Part shown: piece by piece, positions 1-9,365 of the stretch
How the letters are laid out: the number at the start of each line of letters is the position of its first letter
How positions within the stretch are numbered: position 1 is the stretch's first letter
DNA from: JBBQFI01 sp038321775
GTDB taxonomy: Bacteria > Verrucomicrobiota > Verrucomicrobiia > Chthoniobacterales > UBA10450
NCBI GenBank assembly: GCA_038321775.1
Contig: JBBQFI010000002.1
Span: 186,001-250,000 of the forward strand
Direction of reading: 5' to 3'
DNA length: 64,000 nucleotides
The notes under the pieces: model-generated
Database searches by the model: none
What the model was told of the DNA's origin: nothing
The model's input: only the letters and a program-made list of their open reading frames with translations
Program-made: the position numbers and the translations under genes

Positions 1-251
1 ACCTCATCGGTTTGCCGGAAATCGATTTCACCGTCGTCTGCAGCAAGGGCTTTTACGTCCGCACTTACGCCCACGACATCGGCGAAGCGCTTGGCTGCGG
101 TGCGCATTTGCAATCGCTGCGACGCACGAAATCTGGAAGGTTCGAGGTCAACGGCGCCATCACAGTGGAGGAACTCAAGACGACCGAACCGCTCGCCATC
201 ATCGATCGTATCCTGAGCCTGCCGGAAGTTTCGCGGATGCGCGGCGCCTAA
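1..251 (+). CDS. truB: tRNA pseudouridine(55) synthase TruB, C-terminal part
   Basis: This is the 3' end of truB, which makes pseudouridine 55 in the T-loop of tRNAs; the 5' part lies outside the window. The visible segment has the family signature CSKGFYVRTYAHDIGEALG followed by the conserved CGAHL and LRRTKSG stretches. The frame is open from base 3 and ends in TAA at 249-251, which lies inside a copy of the GCCTAACGA word. ribF follows 11 bases later in the same direction, a common bacterial pairing. Only about 80 residues are present, so catalytic residues cannot be checked. Confidence 0.93.
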   Translation, partial: LIGLPEIDFTVVCSKGFYVRTYAHDIGEALGCGAHLQSLRRTKSGRFEVNGAITVEELKTTEPLAIIDRILSLPEVSRMRGA

Positions 252-262
252 CGAGTTATGGA

Positions 263-1195
263 ATGATGGAAATCCTTCGTTCCATTCCCGAACTGGCACG
301 ATTGCGCGGGCCGATCTTTCTCGCGATTGGAGTTTTTGATGGCGTGCATCTGGGCCATCAGGCCGTCATTCGCACCTCTGCCAGTCATGCACAGGAAACC
401 GGTGGCACACCTGTCGTCGTGACATTCGATCCGCATCCGGCAAAAGTGCTCCGACCGGACAAGGCGACGCATCTCCTGACCGCGACGCAACATAAGATCG
501 CGCTCATTCGCGATCTGGGAGTGGCGCATCTGCTCGTTCTAAAATTCGACCGGGATTTCGCCGCAACACCGCCTGAGGAATTTGTCCAACAACTCGTTAG
601 GCACGCGAAACCGTTACGCGAGATTTGCGTGGGTCACGAGTGGTCTTTCGGAAAAGGGCGCGCCGGAAATCTCGCCTTGCTCGAAAAAATCGGCGCCGAA
701 TGTGAATTCAACGTCGTGGGAATAAAACCGGTGACAGTTAATGGAACAGTCGTTAGCAGCACCGCCATCCGTCACGCGATCGAGCATGGTGATTTTGCGG
801 CGGCGGCAGCAATGCTGGGTCGCGAGTATACGATCCTCGGGACGGTCAAAGCCGGTGCGCGCCTCGGAAGAAAGCTTGGTTTTCCGACCGCAAATCTCAG
901 CGCGCATTCAGAACAGTTTCCGCCCAATGGCGTTTACGTAGCGGAGGCGCGATTGAATGGAGCGACTTTTCGCGGTGTGGCGAATCTCGGTCATCGACCA
1001 ACCGTGGATGGCGGGAACCCGGAACGATTGCTCGAGTTACATTTGTTCGATTTGAATCGCGAAATTTACGGAGAAGATCTGGAGGTTCGTTTTGTGCGTT
1101 TTCTGCGCCCGGAAAAGAAGTTTGAGAATCTCGCCGCGCTTTCCGAACAAATCGCGCTCGACGTGAAGGAAGCGCAGGAAAAGCCTAACGACTAA
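263..1195 (+). CDS. ribF: bifunctional riboflavin kinase / FAD synthetase RibF
   Basis: A 310-residue RibF, the usual length for the bacterial bifunctional enzyme that makes FMN and then FAD from riboflavin and ATP. The N-terminal adenylyltransferase domain carries GVFDGVHLGHQ near residues 23-33. The C-terminal flavokinase domain begins after the STAIR motif and shows GRKLGFPTANL near residues 202-212. It follows truB by 11 bases and is probably cotranscribed. Its 3' end overlaps by 11 bases the convergent gene ending at 1185. One TCGTTAGGC word copy (1183-1191) spans the last codons. Confidence 0.96.
   Translation: MMEILRSIPELARLRGPIFLAIGVFDGVHLGHQAVIRTSASHAQETGGTPVVVTFDPHPAKVLRPDKATHLLTATQHKIALIRDLGVAHLLVLKFDRDFAATPPEEFVQQLVRHAKPLREICVGHEWSFGKGRAGNLALLEKIGAECEFNVVGIKPVTVNGTVVSSTAIRHAIEHGDFAAAAAMLGREYTILGTVKAGARLGRKLGFPTANLSAHSEQFPPNGVYVAEARLNGATFRGVANLGHRPTVDGGNPERLLELHLFDLNREIYGEDLEVRFVRFLRPEKKFENLAALSEQIALDVKEAQEKPND
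1183..1191 (-). repeat. TCGTTAGGC word at a convergent gene junction
   Basis: This copy of the over-represented 9-mer sits where ribF and the minus-strand gene converge. It encodes Pro-Asn plus the start of Asp at the end of ribF, and it provides the Arg codon and TAG stop of the opposite gene. It is one of 32 copies of the 8-base core in the window, listed in the findings. Confidence 0.85.
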
Positions 1196-1574
1196 GTCGG
1201 TACGTAGCCGGCGCGATTTTTTTAATCGCACGTACCTTCCGACCGGTTCCGTTGAACCAGACATAGAGATTGGCGCGTTTTACGTGAATCTTCTTCGACA
1301 AATCGCCAATGGTTAGTCCGCCCTGGCCGGCCGTCCTAAGAGCAGAGATTATTTTTTTCTTCAGTTCGCCACGGCGGGCTTGCCGTCGACGCGTGCTTTG
1401 GCCCGATCGCCTGATGGTGGGACGCGCAGGCTTATCACTCGAAACCGCTTCCGTCTCGCGCTGAATGCGCAACATTTCGCGTTCGATATCCTGCACACGT
1501 GCCACGAGAGCTTCCTTACGCTCCGAAAGAGCGACTAGCCTTCTCAGGGTGGTGCTCGGAATATTATTGAGCAT
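1185..1574 (-). CDS. small coiled-coil / winged-helix-like protein of unknown function
   Basis: A 129-residue protein. Residues about 10-45 look like a coiled coil (ALSERKEALVARVQDIEREM). A strongly basic Ser/Arg linker follows, then residues about 70-129 look like a small winged helix (LKKKIISALRTAGQGGLTIGDLSKKI). This resembles DNA-binding regulators whose C-terminal domain covers a GLTIGDLSKK-type recognition unit, but I do not recognise a named family. The gene converges on ribF and overlaps it by 11 bases; its TAG stop lies in the word copy at 1183-1191. The arrangement of domains is seen in the sequence; the regulatory role is inference. Confidence 0.7.
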   Translation of the reverse strand: MLNNIPSTTLRRLVALSERKEALVARVQDIEREMLRIQRETEAVSSDKPARPTIRRSGQSTRRRQARRGELKKKIISALRTAGQGGLTIGDLSKKIHVKRANLYVWFNGTGRKVRAIKKIAPATYRLSR

Positions 1575-1649
1575 ACCTGAATGTTATCCTGGGCATGTGT
1601 TATTCAAGTCTTAGATCTAAGATTTCGAAAGCAGTCGCTTAGACAAGCG

Positions 1650-1991
1650 TTACCCGCTTCGTCCGTCGCGCACTTGAACTACGGCAGCGGCAGTTGCAAC
1701 CGAAGTTAGAACGAGACCGCAGACGGCAGCCAAGATGACGACCCACAGCACTGGTAAGGTGGCGATTCGATCGATCCCGACTCCGATGAACTTTCCCCCA
1801 TCGGAAACAATGTAGGTAAGAACGCTCCCGAAAAGCGTGAGGCAGATCAGAATGAGACCGCGAAAGGAACGTCGTGGCTGGGCCGCGGGCAGGCTATGCA
1901 ATATCTTCGCGGTAAATCCGGCGTCATCGATGTAGGGCGTTTCCTCGCGCAACCTCGCATCGAGCCAGTCTTCCTGAAGGTTTTCGTTCAT
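1650..1991 (-). CDS. small two-helix membrane protein, probable anti-sigma partner
   Basis: About 113 residues from the ATG at 1991, two bases after the stop of the sigma factor gene; an ATG at 2009 would overlap that gene and is less likely. The N-terminal soluble part (EDWLDARLREETPYIDDAGF) is followed by two hydrophobic segments near residues 45-65 and 80-105. Position directly behind an ECF sigma gene and the soluble-plus-membrane layout fit a small anti-sigma factor. No zinc-binding HxxxCxxC motif is visible, so it would not be a ZAS-type factor. Function is inferred from context. Confidence 0.7.
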   Translation of the reverse strand: MNENLQEDWLDARLREETPYIDDAGFTAKILHSLPAAQPRRSFRGLILICLTLFGSVLTYIVSDGGKFIGVGIDRIATLPVLWVVILAAVCGLVLTSVATAAAVVQVRDGRSG

Positions 1992-1993
1992 GT

Positions 1994-2530
1994 TTAATTC
2001 GGTCCCCAAGCCGCCAGTATTTTCTTCAATTTCTCGCGTCCGCGCAACACATTCGTTTTCACCGTCCCGAGAGGAATATCGAGCACGCGCGATGCCTCGT
2101 CATGCGATAAACCATTCTGGCAGCAAAGCACCACGGCTGAGCGTTCGTGGAGAGGGAGAAGTTGTAATGCCTGCATAAGGTCTTGCTTTAATGCCGGATC
2201 GACGGTGTGCGGATCGGGTTCGCTCTCGAGTTGCCTCTCGTCGATGCCCACGAGCTCCTTGCGTTTGCGGGCTTCTTCGCGAAAGCAATTATAGGCAATG
2301 CGATAGAGCCACGTGGAAAATTTCGCTTCACCGCGAAAGCTGCGAATGTTTTTGTAAGCGCGCAGAAAAGTCTCCTGAGCGAGATCATCTGCGGCCGCCG
2401 CGTCGCCGCGGGTGAGATTCCGCAAGAGCCCGCGCACGGGCGACTGATGATTTCGCACCAACTCGGCAAAAGCATGGTGATCATCATCGAGAAGAACGCG
2501 TGCGACAAGGTCGGCATCATTCAGTGGCAC
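1994..2530 (-). CDS. ECF-family RNA polymerase sigma factor (RpoE-like)
   Basis: A 178-residue sigma-70 of the extracytoplasmic-function class with only regions 2 and 4. Region 2 shows DDLAQETFLRAYKNIRSF and FSTWLYRIAYNCFREEARK (residues about 48-85). Region 4 near residues 120-170 has LPLHERSAVVLCCQNGLSHDEASRVLDIPLGTVKTNVLRGREKLKK in outline, with the usual helix-turn-helix. It lies 9 bases downstream of the DUF6249 gene and 2 bases before the small membrane protein, so the three probably form one operon and one signalling unit. Target genes are unknown. Confidence 0.93.
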   Translation of the reverse strand: MPLNDADLVARVLLDDDHHAFAELVRNHQSPVRGLLRNLTRGDAAAADDLAQETFLRAYKNIRSFRGEAKFSTWLYRIAYNCFREEARKRKELVGIDERQLESEPDPHTVDPALKQDLMQALQLLPLHERSAVVLCCQNGLSHDEASRVLDIPLGTVKTNVLRGREKLKKILAAWGPN

Positions 2531-2539
2531 GTATCGAGA

Positions 2540-3217
2540 CTACACCTTGGGGGAAGTCTCTTCTTTGCGAGATGTTTCATCGCCACGGCGCACATCCAAT
2601 CTCCAGACCAGCAGGTAACCGGCACCAATAAGGAATGGAATAATACCGAGACTCCAAACGCCGTCTTCCCAGTTATTCACGGCGCCGAAGAAAATCGTCG
2701 CGCCGAGGCCAATCATCAGCAGTACCACCCCACGGCGCAGGTCTGAACGCTGCCGTACTACCGGCGGCGGATTGAGCAATGCTTCCGGCACAGGCTGACC
2801 TTTCTCCACCATCATCCGCACCGTGCGATGCAAGGCCCGGCTTTTGGAAAAGCCGAAATACATGATCAATCCTACGATCATTACCGGCGTCCCGAAGATG
2901 GCGAGAAAGACGATGAGAACGATCGGTACTGCGATCCATGGAACGTCGTCGCTCGCAGAATGATGGTCTCCATCGAAGGTGAAGTTCAGGTGTTTCTTCA
3001 GTTTCTTTTCGATTTTGCTGTCAAAGTCTTCGTCGTTGTCGGACGTGCTAGAGACTGTGGCCGCGGGAGCAGCAGTCGCGATTGGCGAAGGCGTTAGCAC
3101 TGCGCCAGGTGTGGTTGCCACGCTCGCTTCAGGCGAAACGGTTGGGGTCTGGCTCCATGCGGGCACGGCGAGCGCCAGCGCACAGAGACATGTAAGGAGT
3201 AATTTTTTCATAGTCAT
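2540..3217 (-). CDS. exported/membrane DUF6249-type protein, first gene of the sigma operon
   Basis: A 225-residue protein with an N-terminal signal peptide (LLLTCLCALALAVPAWSQ), a Pro/Thr/Ala-rich spacer, an acidic stretch and three hydrophobic helices near residues 95-120, 160-180 and 187-205. The loop MVEKGQPVPEALLNP followed by DLRRGVVLLMIGLG is typical of proteins now labelled DUF6249, often found with ECF sigma factors. An ATG at 3211 is an alternative start. It probably sits in the inner membrane and may help sense the signal for the sigma factor; that part is inference. Confidence 0.78.
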   Translation of the reverse strand: MTMKKLLLTCLCALALAVPAWSQTPTVSPEASVATTPGAVLTPSPIATAAPAATVSSTSDNDEDFDSKIEKKLKKHLNFTFDGDHHSASDDVPWIAVPIVLIVFLAIFGTPVMIVGLIMYFGFSKSRALHRTVRMMVEKGQPVPEALLNPPPVVRQRSDLRRGVVLLMIGLGATIFFGAVNNWEDGVWSLGIIPFLIGAGYLLVWRLDVRRGDETSRKEETSPKV

Positions 3218-3348
3218 TCTTTGTCAGTGAGATGCTGCTTGCAGGCGTTTTGGATTCAAGAATTTAGCATGGACGACGTATTTTCCCCGAGGGAATTAGC
3301 CCTTGCGCCAAAGGGCGGCATGGCCATTATTCCTAGCTCGCTTTCAGC

Positions 3349-3423
<75 letters not shown>

Positions 3424-3609
3424 GCCCCGAAAACGTTCGGAGCAGGAGCGCCACGCCGAAGCAAAACGCAGGCGAGCCTCATCGCATTTTTTCAGCGCTC
3501 AAGGGCTACGGCATGGCAGGCCAGGTTCGTTTTATGGTCCTGCTTGGACTGCGATGTGCTGAAACAAGTTTGTGGCCGATCACCTTCTGCAAACGGACGC
3601 ACACATTAT

Positions 3610-6600
3610 ATGAAACAGAGTGCGATCGACGAATCTCAAATCGCAACCGGCTTGGACTCGCAAACTGCAACTTCACAGCTGCCCCCGCGGGCGGCCGAGA
3701 TTTTCCGAGCACACGAGCAGTTCATTTACAAGCGCGCTGATTCTTTCTTCGGCCGGCTCATGATCGTGCAATGGCTCGCCGGAATCGCTTTCGCTTTGTT
3801 CGTGACACCGCGCACCTGGATTGGACAAGCCAGCCAGGTCCATCCGCATATTTGGGCTGCAATTTTCTTTGGCGGCGTCCTCACTGCACTGCCGGTGTTT
3901 TTCACGCTGACGCGACCAGGCGAAGCCATAACCCGGCAAACTATCGCGGTCGGACAAATGCTGATGTCGGCCTTGCTGATTCATCTCACGGGGGGCCGGA
4001 TCGAAACGCACTTTCATGTTTTCGGTTCGCTTGCCTTTCTTGCTTTTTATCGTGACTGGAGAGTGATGGTGACGGCGACCGTTGTCGTCGCCGCCGATCA
4101 TTTCCTGCGCGGTGTTTACTGGCCCCAATCAGTTTTCGGAGTACTTACGGCCAGCTCCTGGCGCTGGTTCGAGCACGCAGCGTGGGTGTTGTTTGAGGAT
4201 GTCTTCCTCATCATGGCCATCCGACAAAGCCGGCGCGAAATGCGCGGTATCGCGATACATCGGGCCGAGCTGGAGAAAACAAATGCCGCAGTGGAGTCGA
4301 AAGTTACTGCGCGCACCGCCGAGCTCACTGTGGCACATCAGGAACTGCGCAGGAGCGAGCTGCGCTTTCGCACGCTAAGCAACTTTTCGCCGATCGGGAT
4401 CGTCGAAACCGATGCCGCCGGCACTTGCCTTTATACGAACCGGCGCTGGCAGACCATCACTGGCTTAACATTGGAGGAAAGCCTGGGCGAGGGTTGGGTT
4501 CGCGCGCTTCATCCGGAGGATGCCGCCACCGTCGTTACGGAATGGAACAAGACCACGGCCACAGCCGGCGAGTTCAGCATGGAATTCCGTTTTCAGAGAC
4601 CCACGGGTGACGTTCGTTGGGTGCGCGCCAAATCGACCGTCATCCGCGACGACGGCGCCGTCACCGGCCACGTTCGCACCGTTGAAGATATTACCGACCA
4701 ACGGAGAGCAGAAGCGGAACATCAGGTCATCGCGGAGATCGTGCAGAGCGTCATCACCACAACTAACATCGACGAGCTGCTCGACCTTGCCTGGCGTTCC
4801 ATCGGAAAGCTTCTCTTCGCGGAAAACTGTTTCGTTGGTCTTTACGATCCGACAAACGATCTGCTGCGTTTTGTCTTTTGGATCGACAAGTTAGATCCGG
4901 TGCCGCCACCGCAACCTGTCGGCACAGGCTTGAGCGGAAGCAGCTACGTGCTGCGCACGGGTCGGCCACTTCTGTTGACGAAAGAGCTTAAAGAGCAGAT
5001 GCATGAAAAAGGCGAACTCCAGTTAGTGGGCTCCGATTCTCCTTCCTGGTTAGGGGTGCCTCTGCGGACTCCGGCCCGCACTATCGGCGTTCTGGTCGTG
5101 CAGCATTACGAACTGGAAAACGCTTACAGTGTGCGGGATTTGGAATTCCTTTCCTCCGTAGGTGATCAGATTGCACTGGCCATTGAGCGCAAGCGCGCGC
5201 AAGTCGCGGTCGTTCGCGCGAAAGAAACCGCGGAAACAGCGACGCGGACGAAAAGCGAATTCCTCGCCAACATGAGTCACGAAATTCGCACGCCGATGAA
5301 TGGCGTCATCGGGATGACCGGCCTTCTTCTCGACACCAATCTCGACGCAGAGCAGCGCAAATTTGCGGAGACAATTCAGAATAGCGCCGAATCGCTCCTG
5401 ACTTTGATTAACGACATTCTGGATTTTTCCAAAATCGAAGCGGGCAAACTCACATTCGAGGAATTGGATTTTGATTTACACGAAGCAGTGTATGGCAGCC
5501 TTGAAATGCTGGCCCAGCGCGCTGAAAGCAAAGGCCTCGAACTCGCCTGTCTCATAGAGTCCAACGTGCCGATCCATGTTTGCGGCGATCCCGGCCGTTT
5601 GCGCCAGGTCCTGATTAACTTTGTCGGCAACGCGATCAAGTTTACCGACCATGGTGAAGTGGTGGTGACAGTTTCACTCGAAAGCGAGACTGACATGGAG
5701 GCTTTTCTCCGCTTCGAAGTCAAAGACACTGGCATTGGAATTTCAAAGGAAGCGCAGGCGAGCCTTTTCCAGGCGTTCAATCAGGTCGATGGCTCCACGA
5801 CTCGGAAGTACGGCGGTACGGGGTTGGGCCTCGCGATTTCCAAACAACTGATTGAGCGCATGCACGGTAAGCCCGGGATCAGAAGTATCCCGGGCCGAGG
5901 GTCGACGTTCTGGTTTACGGCGCGCCTAACGAAACAACCGGAAAGCGCGCACGCTTCGTCCGAGGCTGAAAATCCATTGGTAAACTTGCGCGTTCTCATC
6001 GTGGACGACAACGAAACCAATTGCCATATTTTGCAACGACAGACGAGCGCTTGGAAAATGCGGAGTGGCACCGCCACAAATGCTTCCGAAGCGCTCACGG
6101 AATTGCGCAACGGTGTCGGCAACGGCGATCCATATCAGGTGATTATCTTGGACATGCAGATGCCGGGGACGAATGGATTAACTCTCGCCCGCATGATCAG
6201 AGCCGAGAGTGATCTGACGGGAGTTCGCCTCCTCCTGCTCTCCTCGTTAGGCGGCCGCGTTAATCGCGAAGAATTGAAAGCCGCGGGCATTGACGATTGT
6301 CTAGTGAAGCCGGTGAAACAATCGCTTCTTTTTGACTCACTCGCCACGGTCATGGGGAAGGCTGCCGTCAGTTCATCCAGCGGAGCGAAAAAAGTCCTGC
6401 TACCCCTGAGCGTGTCCGCTCCCGCGACGGAGAAACTGCGCATTCTTCTGGCGGAAGACAATACCGTGAATCAGCAGGTCGCCCTCGGCCTGTTGCAAAA
6501 ACTCGGTTACCGCGCGGACGCGGTGGCCGATGGCAACGAAGTTTTGGAAGCGCTCAAGCGCATTCGTTACGACGTCGTCCTTATGGATTGCCAGATGCCG

Positions 6601-7224
6601 CACCTCGATGGATACGAAGCGACCAGCCGCATCCGTCGGCTCGAGCAGGAACGCACGGTGCCGTTCGATTGGAAAGCGCCTGTCCACGTCATCGCGATGA
6701 CGGCGAATGCCATGCAGGGCGATCGCGAAAAATGTATCGCTGCCGGAATGAATGATTATTTAAGTAAGCCGGTGCGGCGGAACGAACTCAAAGCCGCGCT
6801 CGAGCGATCTGGTGAAATCCTGCCAATTGTGGCCACGGCGGAACAGTCGACAGCGTCATCATCCAAGGAAGTCCTGGTCGATATTGAGCGCCTGCGCGAT
6901 GTCACCGGCGATGAACCGGACCGGATGCAGCAATTGATCGAACTCTATTTGACTCAGACCGGGCCGATGTTGGACGGACTCAAGGAAGCAATCCAGACCA
7001 ATGCCAGCAGCGATGTCGCGCGCATCGCTCATAAGCTCTTCGGCTCCAGCGTTTCGTGTGGCGTGGAGGCGTTCACATTCCCTCTGCGCGAATTGGAACG
7101 GCTGGGCCAGGCAGGCGATCTCTCGGCGGCGCCCGCGCTGTTCGAAGACGTCCGTCACAAGTTCCCGCGCGTACAAAATGCTTTCAGTGAGTTCATGCAG
7201 GCGCTGCAGCATTCCAATTCCTGA
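3610..7224 (+). CDS. hybrid sensor histidine kinase with membrane sensor, PAS, GAF, two REC and HPt domains
   Basis: About 1204 residues from the ATG at 3610; the frame stays open upstream into the tRNA, so earlier starts are artefacts. Order: a six- or seven-helix membrane region (residues about 45-210), coiled coil, PAS (about 245-365), GAF (about 375-530), HisKA with the phospho-acceptor His557 in NMSHEIRTPMNG, HATPase with DTGIGIS and GGTGLGL, REC1 (Asp848), REC2 (Asp993) and HPt (His1141 in AHKLFGSS). This is a complete internal phosphorelay, and the response regulator 4 bases downstream is the likely partner. The input signal is not evident. Confidence 0.93.
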   Translation: MKQSAIDESQIATGLDSQTATSQLPPRAAEIFRAHEQFIYKRADSFFGRLMIVQWLAGIAFALFVTPRTWIGQASQVHPHIWAAIFFGGVLTALPVFFTLTRPGEAITRQTIAVGQMLMSALLIHLTGGRIETHFHVFGSLAFLAFYRDWRVMVTATVVVAADHFLRGVYWPQSVFGVLTASSWRWFEHAAWVLFEDVFLIMAIRQSRREMRGIAIHRAELEKTNAAVESKVTARTAELTVAHQELRRSELRFRTLSNFSPIGIVETDAAGTCLYTNRRWQTITGLTLEESLGEGWVRALHPEDAATVVTEWNKTTATAGEFSMEFRFQRPTGDVRWVRAKSTVIRDDGAVTGHVRTVEDITDQRRAEAEHQVIAEIVQSVITTTNIDELLDLAWRSIGKLLFAENCFVGLYDPTNDLLRFVFWIDKLDPVPPPQPVGTGLSGSSYVLRTGRPLLLTKELKEQMHEKGELQLVGSDSPSWLGVPLRTPARTIGVLVVQHYELENAYSVRDLEFLSSVGDQIALAIERKRAQVAVVRAKETAETATRTKSEFLANMSHEIRTPMNGVIGMTGLLLDTNLDAEQRKFAETIQNSAESLLTLINDILDFSKIEAGKLTFEELDFDLHEAVYGSLEMLAQRAESKGLELACLIESNVPIHVCGDPGRLRQVLINFVGNAIKFTDHGEVVVTVSLESETDMEAFLRFEVKDTGIGISKEAQASLFQAFNQVDGSTTRKYGGTGLGLAISKQLIERMHGKPGIRSIPGRGSTFWFTARLTKQPESAHASSEAENPLVNLRVLIVDDNETNCHILQRQTSAWKMRSGTATNASEALTELRNGVGNGDPYQVIILDMQMPGTNGLTLARMIRAESDLTGVRLLLLSSLGGRVNREELKAAGIDDCLVKPVKQSLLFDSLATVMGKAAVSSSSGAKKVLLPLSVSAPATEKLRILLAEDNTVNQQVALGLLQKLGYRADAVADGNEVLEALKRIRYDVVLMDCQMPHLDGYEATSRIRRLEQERTVPFDWKAPVHVIAMTANAMQGDREKCIAAGMNDYLSKPVRRNELKAALERSGEILPIVATAEQSTASSSKEVLVDIERLRDVTGDEPDRMQQLIELYLTQTGPMLDGLKEAIQTNASSDVARIAHKLFGSSVSCGVEAFTFPLRELERLGQAGDLSAAPALFEDVRHKFPRVQNAFSEFMQALQHSNS

Positions 7225-7228
7225 TCCG

Positions 7229-8470
7229 ATGAAGCGAGTTTTCACACCGGTAAAAAAGAAAACGATTTTGATCGTGGACGACGATCTGCTCGCGCTCCAC
7301 ATCTACCTCGAGAAATTCCAACGTCATGGATTCAAGGTCGAGATTGCCGAAAACGGGGGCAACGCGGCACAAAGAATCCGGAGAGAGCCAGTCGATCTCG
7401 TAATTCTCGACTTGTGCCTCCCTAAATTGAACGGAGCGGAACAGATCAAGAATATCCGTTCGGAATTTGACGCGCAGACATTACCAATTATCGCGTTTTC
7501 GAATTCCTATCTCAGGAGTTTGGGCCGGGCGGCTTCCGAGGCCGGAGCCACTAAATGTCTCGTGAAATCAGAGAGCACGCCGAGCCAGATCCTGGAACTT
7601 GTGCGCGAGTTGCTCGGCAGTGGTCCTGCCGGCGCCGGCGCGACGGAGGTGGAATCTGAAACGCAACTTCAAGAAGCGCTGGTTCGAACCGTTTTTGTGA
7701 ACGCGCCGGAGACATTGGCAAAGCTGCGAACAAGTCATCAAGTTTTGGCCAAAGCAGAACCGGGATCGGCACAGCAGGCCGAGCTCGGCGAAATGCACCG
7801 GCAGCTTCGTTCGCTCCCTGGCTCTATCGGTCTTTTTGGCTTCCAGAAAATCGCGCAAATGACGAATGGTTTGGAAGCGTTGCTCATTGAGCTCCACCTC
7901 AAACCGGGAAAAATCTCGCCTTCGGTCGTTCGCACCATTGCACAGGCCATCGACACGCTGGCTTCCTTACTTGATCAGGCAGCACACTCTCGGGATGAAA
8001 TATTGGCCGCGCCGAAAATTTTCATTGTGGATGACGACATTATTTCCCGGGAAACGATTTCTTCCGCGCTCGCAAAGGCCGGCCTTGGCGCGGTCACTGT
8101 GGATGATCCGCTCGCCGCGCAACGGCTGCTCGGAGAAGAGCATTTCGATCTTATCTTTCTCGATGTCGAGATGCCGGGACAAAGTGGTCTCGAGCTCTGC
8201 GTTAAAATCCGCGAAATGGCAACGAACTCTTCGACTCCGGTGGTATTCGTCACTTCTCATTCCGATTTCGGAAGTCGAGCGCAATCGACTTTGAGCGGCG
8301 GAAACGATTTCATCGCGAAACCGTTTCTGCTGGTCGAACTCGCGGTGAAAGCGTTGACCTGGCTCTTTAAGAAAACTGCTCAACCGTCGGAGAGCGCACC
8401 GAGCGCGACCGTCCATCGCGAATCACCGCCCCTGATCGAACACCCCGAGTTGAGCATTCACCAGGGATAG
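7229..8470 (+). CDS. response regulator, REC / HPt-like / REC
   Basis: 413 residues from the ATG at 7229. REC1 (residues about 10-125) has ILIVDDD and acceptor Asp61 in ILDLCLP. The middle (about 140-255) folds like a histidine phosphotransfer helix bundle, but where the family has HxLKG this protein has Arg194-Ser-Leu-Pro-Gly, so the phospho-His is missing. REC2 (about 265-385) has IFIVDDD and Asp312 in FLDVEMPG. There is no DNA-binding output domain, so it probably acts by protein contacts. It lies 4 bases after the hybrid kinase gene and is almost surely cotranscribed. Confidence 0.88.
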   Translation: MKRVFTPVKKKTILIVDDDLLALHIYLEKFQRHGFKVEIAENGGNAAQRIRREPVDLVILDLCLPKLNGAEQIKNIRSEFDAQTLPIIAFSNSYLRSLGRAASEAGATKCLVKSESTPSQILELVRELLGSGPAGAGATEVESETQLQEALVRTVFVNAPETLAKLRTSHQVLAKAEPGSAQQAELGEMHRQLRSLPGSIGLFGFQKIAQMTNGLEALLIELHLKPGKISPSVVRTIAQAIDTLASLLDQAAHSRDEILAAPKIFIVDDDIISRETISSALAKAGLGAVTVDDPLAAQRLLGEEHFDLIFLDVEMPGQSGLELCVKIREMATNSSTPVVFVTSHSDFGSRAQSTLSGGNDFIAKPFLLVELAVKALTWLFKKTAQPSESAPSATVHRESPPLIEHPELSIHQG

Positions 8471-8521
8471 TCTCAAAAACCGTTGCGGCCGAAACTCCGG
8501 ACAATGGTATTTTGAATTGCC

Positions 8522-9358
8522 GTGTATCGCTGGTGCAAATTTGTCTCGTCGCAATGGTTGATGCGTCACGAAGCGACTTTGCAAGAGCAGACAAAGTACG
8601 GTCTGGCCCTAATTCAGTCGCCGAACCGTAAACAACTTCGACTGGAAGTTGTTTCATCATCGCAGCGCTTAATGCGATCGCTTTACGGTCAGTTTGGTGG
8701 TGCGGTCGAACGTCTGCCGCGAAATTGGCGGCGGCATCTCAGCGAAACAGCGCGACTAAGGCCGCTCCGAGTCGGAACCCGTCTCATCATTCAGAGCACA
8801 AGAAGGGCTCGCCGCGAAAAGAGTCGAGACACGCCGTGCTTGATCATTCCCGCGGCGTGCGCGTTCGGAACCGGCGAACACGCAACCACCGCGATGTGCT
8901 TGCGCATGATCGAGCGAGTCTCGCGCGGTTTGAGAAACAAATGGCGGATGCTCGATGCAGGAACGGGCACTGGAATTCTCGCGCTCGCGGCGAGGTGTCT
9001 TGGAGCAAAAGACGTTATCGCAATCGACAACGATCCGCGCGCGATCGCGATTGCAAAGGAAAATGCGCGCCTCAATCACATTCGCGGAGTTCGATTTGAA
9101 ATCGCCGAAGCAAGACATCCGAATACGCGCGGGAAAGTGGATGTGATCGCGGCAAATCTTTTCAGCGAGCTGTTGATCGCGGCAATCCCAAGTTGGCGCC
9201 GGCGATTAAAATCCAACGGAAATCTGATCCTCTCCGGGCTCTTAAGATCTCAAGAACGCGGAGTAGTTCGTGCGCTTAGGAAACAAAGGTTTGCGATCGG
9301 AGAAATTCGCCGACGCGGCAAATGGATTGCGATTGTCGCATCTCAAAACGCCAGGTAG
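8522..9358 (+). CDS. prmA: ribosomal protein L11 methyltransferase (PrmA-like)
   Basis: A 278-residue class I SAM-dependent methyltransferase starting with GTG. The C-terminal half carries the PrmA hallmarks: FGTGEHATT near residues 118-126, the SAM-binding LDAGTGTGILALAA near 143-156, IDNDP, and DVIAANLF (the NxL/F substrate motif) near 205. The N-terminal third is rich in Arg and diverges from E. coli PrmA. The predicted role is trimethylation of ribosomal protein L11. It is separated from the kinase operon by 51 bases and from the NDK gene by a structured 124-base spacer. Confidence 0.85.
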   Translation: MYRWCKFVSSQWLMRHEATLQEQTKYGLALIQSPNRKQLRLEVVSSSQRLMRSLYGQFGGAVERLPRNWRRHLSETARLRPLRVGTRLIIQSTRRARREKSRDTPCLIIPAACAFGTGEHATTAMCLRMIERVSRGLRNKWRMLDAGTGTGILALAARCLGAKDVIAIDNDPRAIAIAKENARLNHIRGVRFEIAEARHPNTRGKVDVIAANLFSELLIAAIPSWRRRLKSNGNLILSGLLRSQERGVVRALRKQRFAIGEIRRRGKWIAIVASQNAR

Positions 9359-9365
9359 AGGCTGA

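Noticed and set aside
3424..3609. A possible remnant gene between the tRNA and the kinase.
   Set aside because: Frames here give no convincing family match, and the sequence may be only kinase leader.
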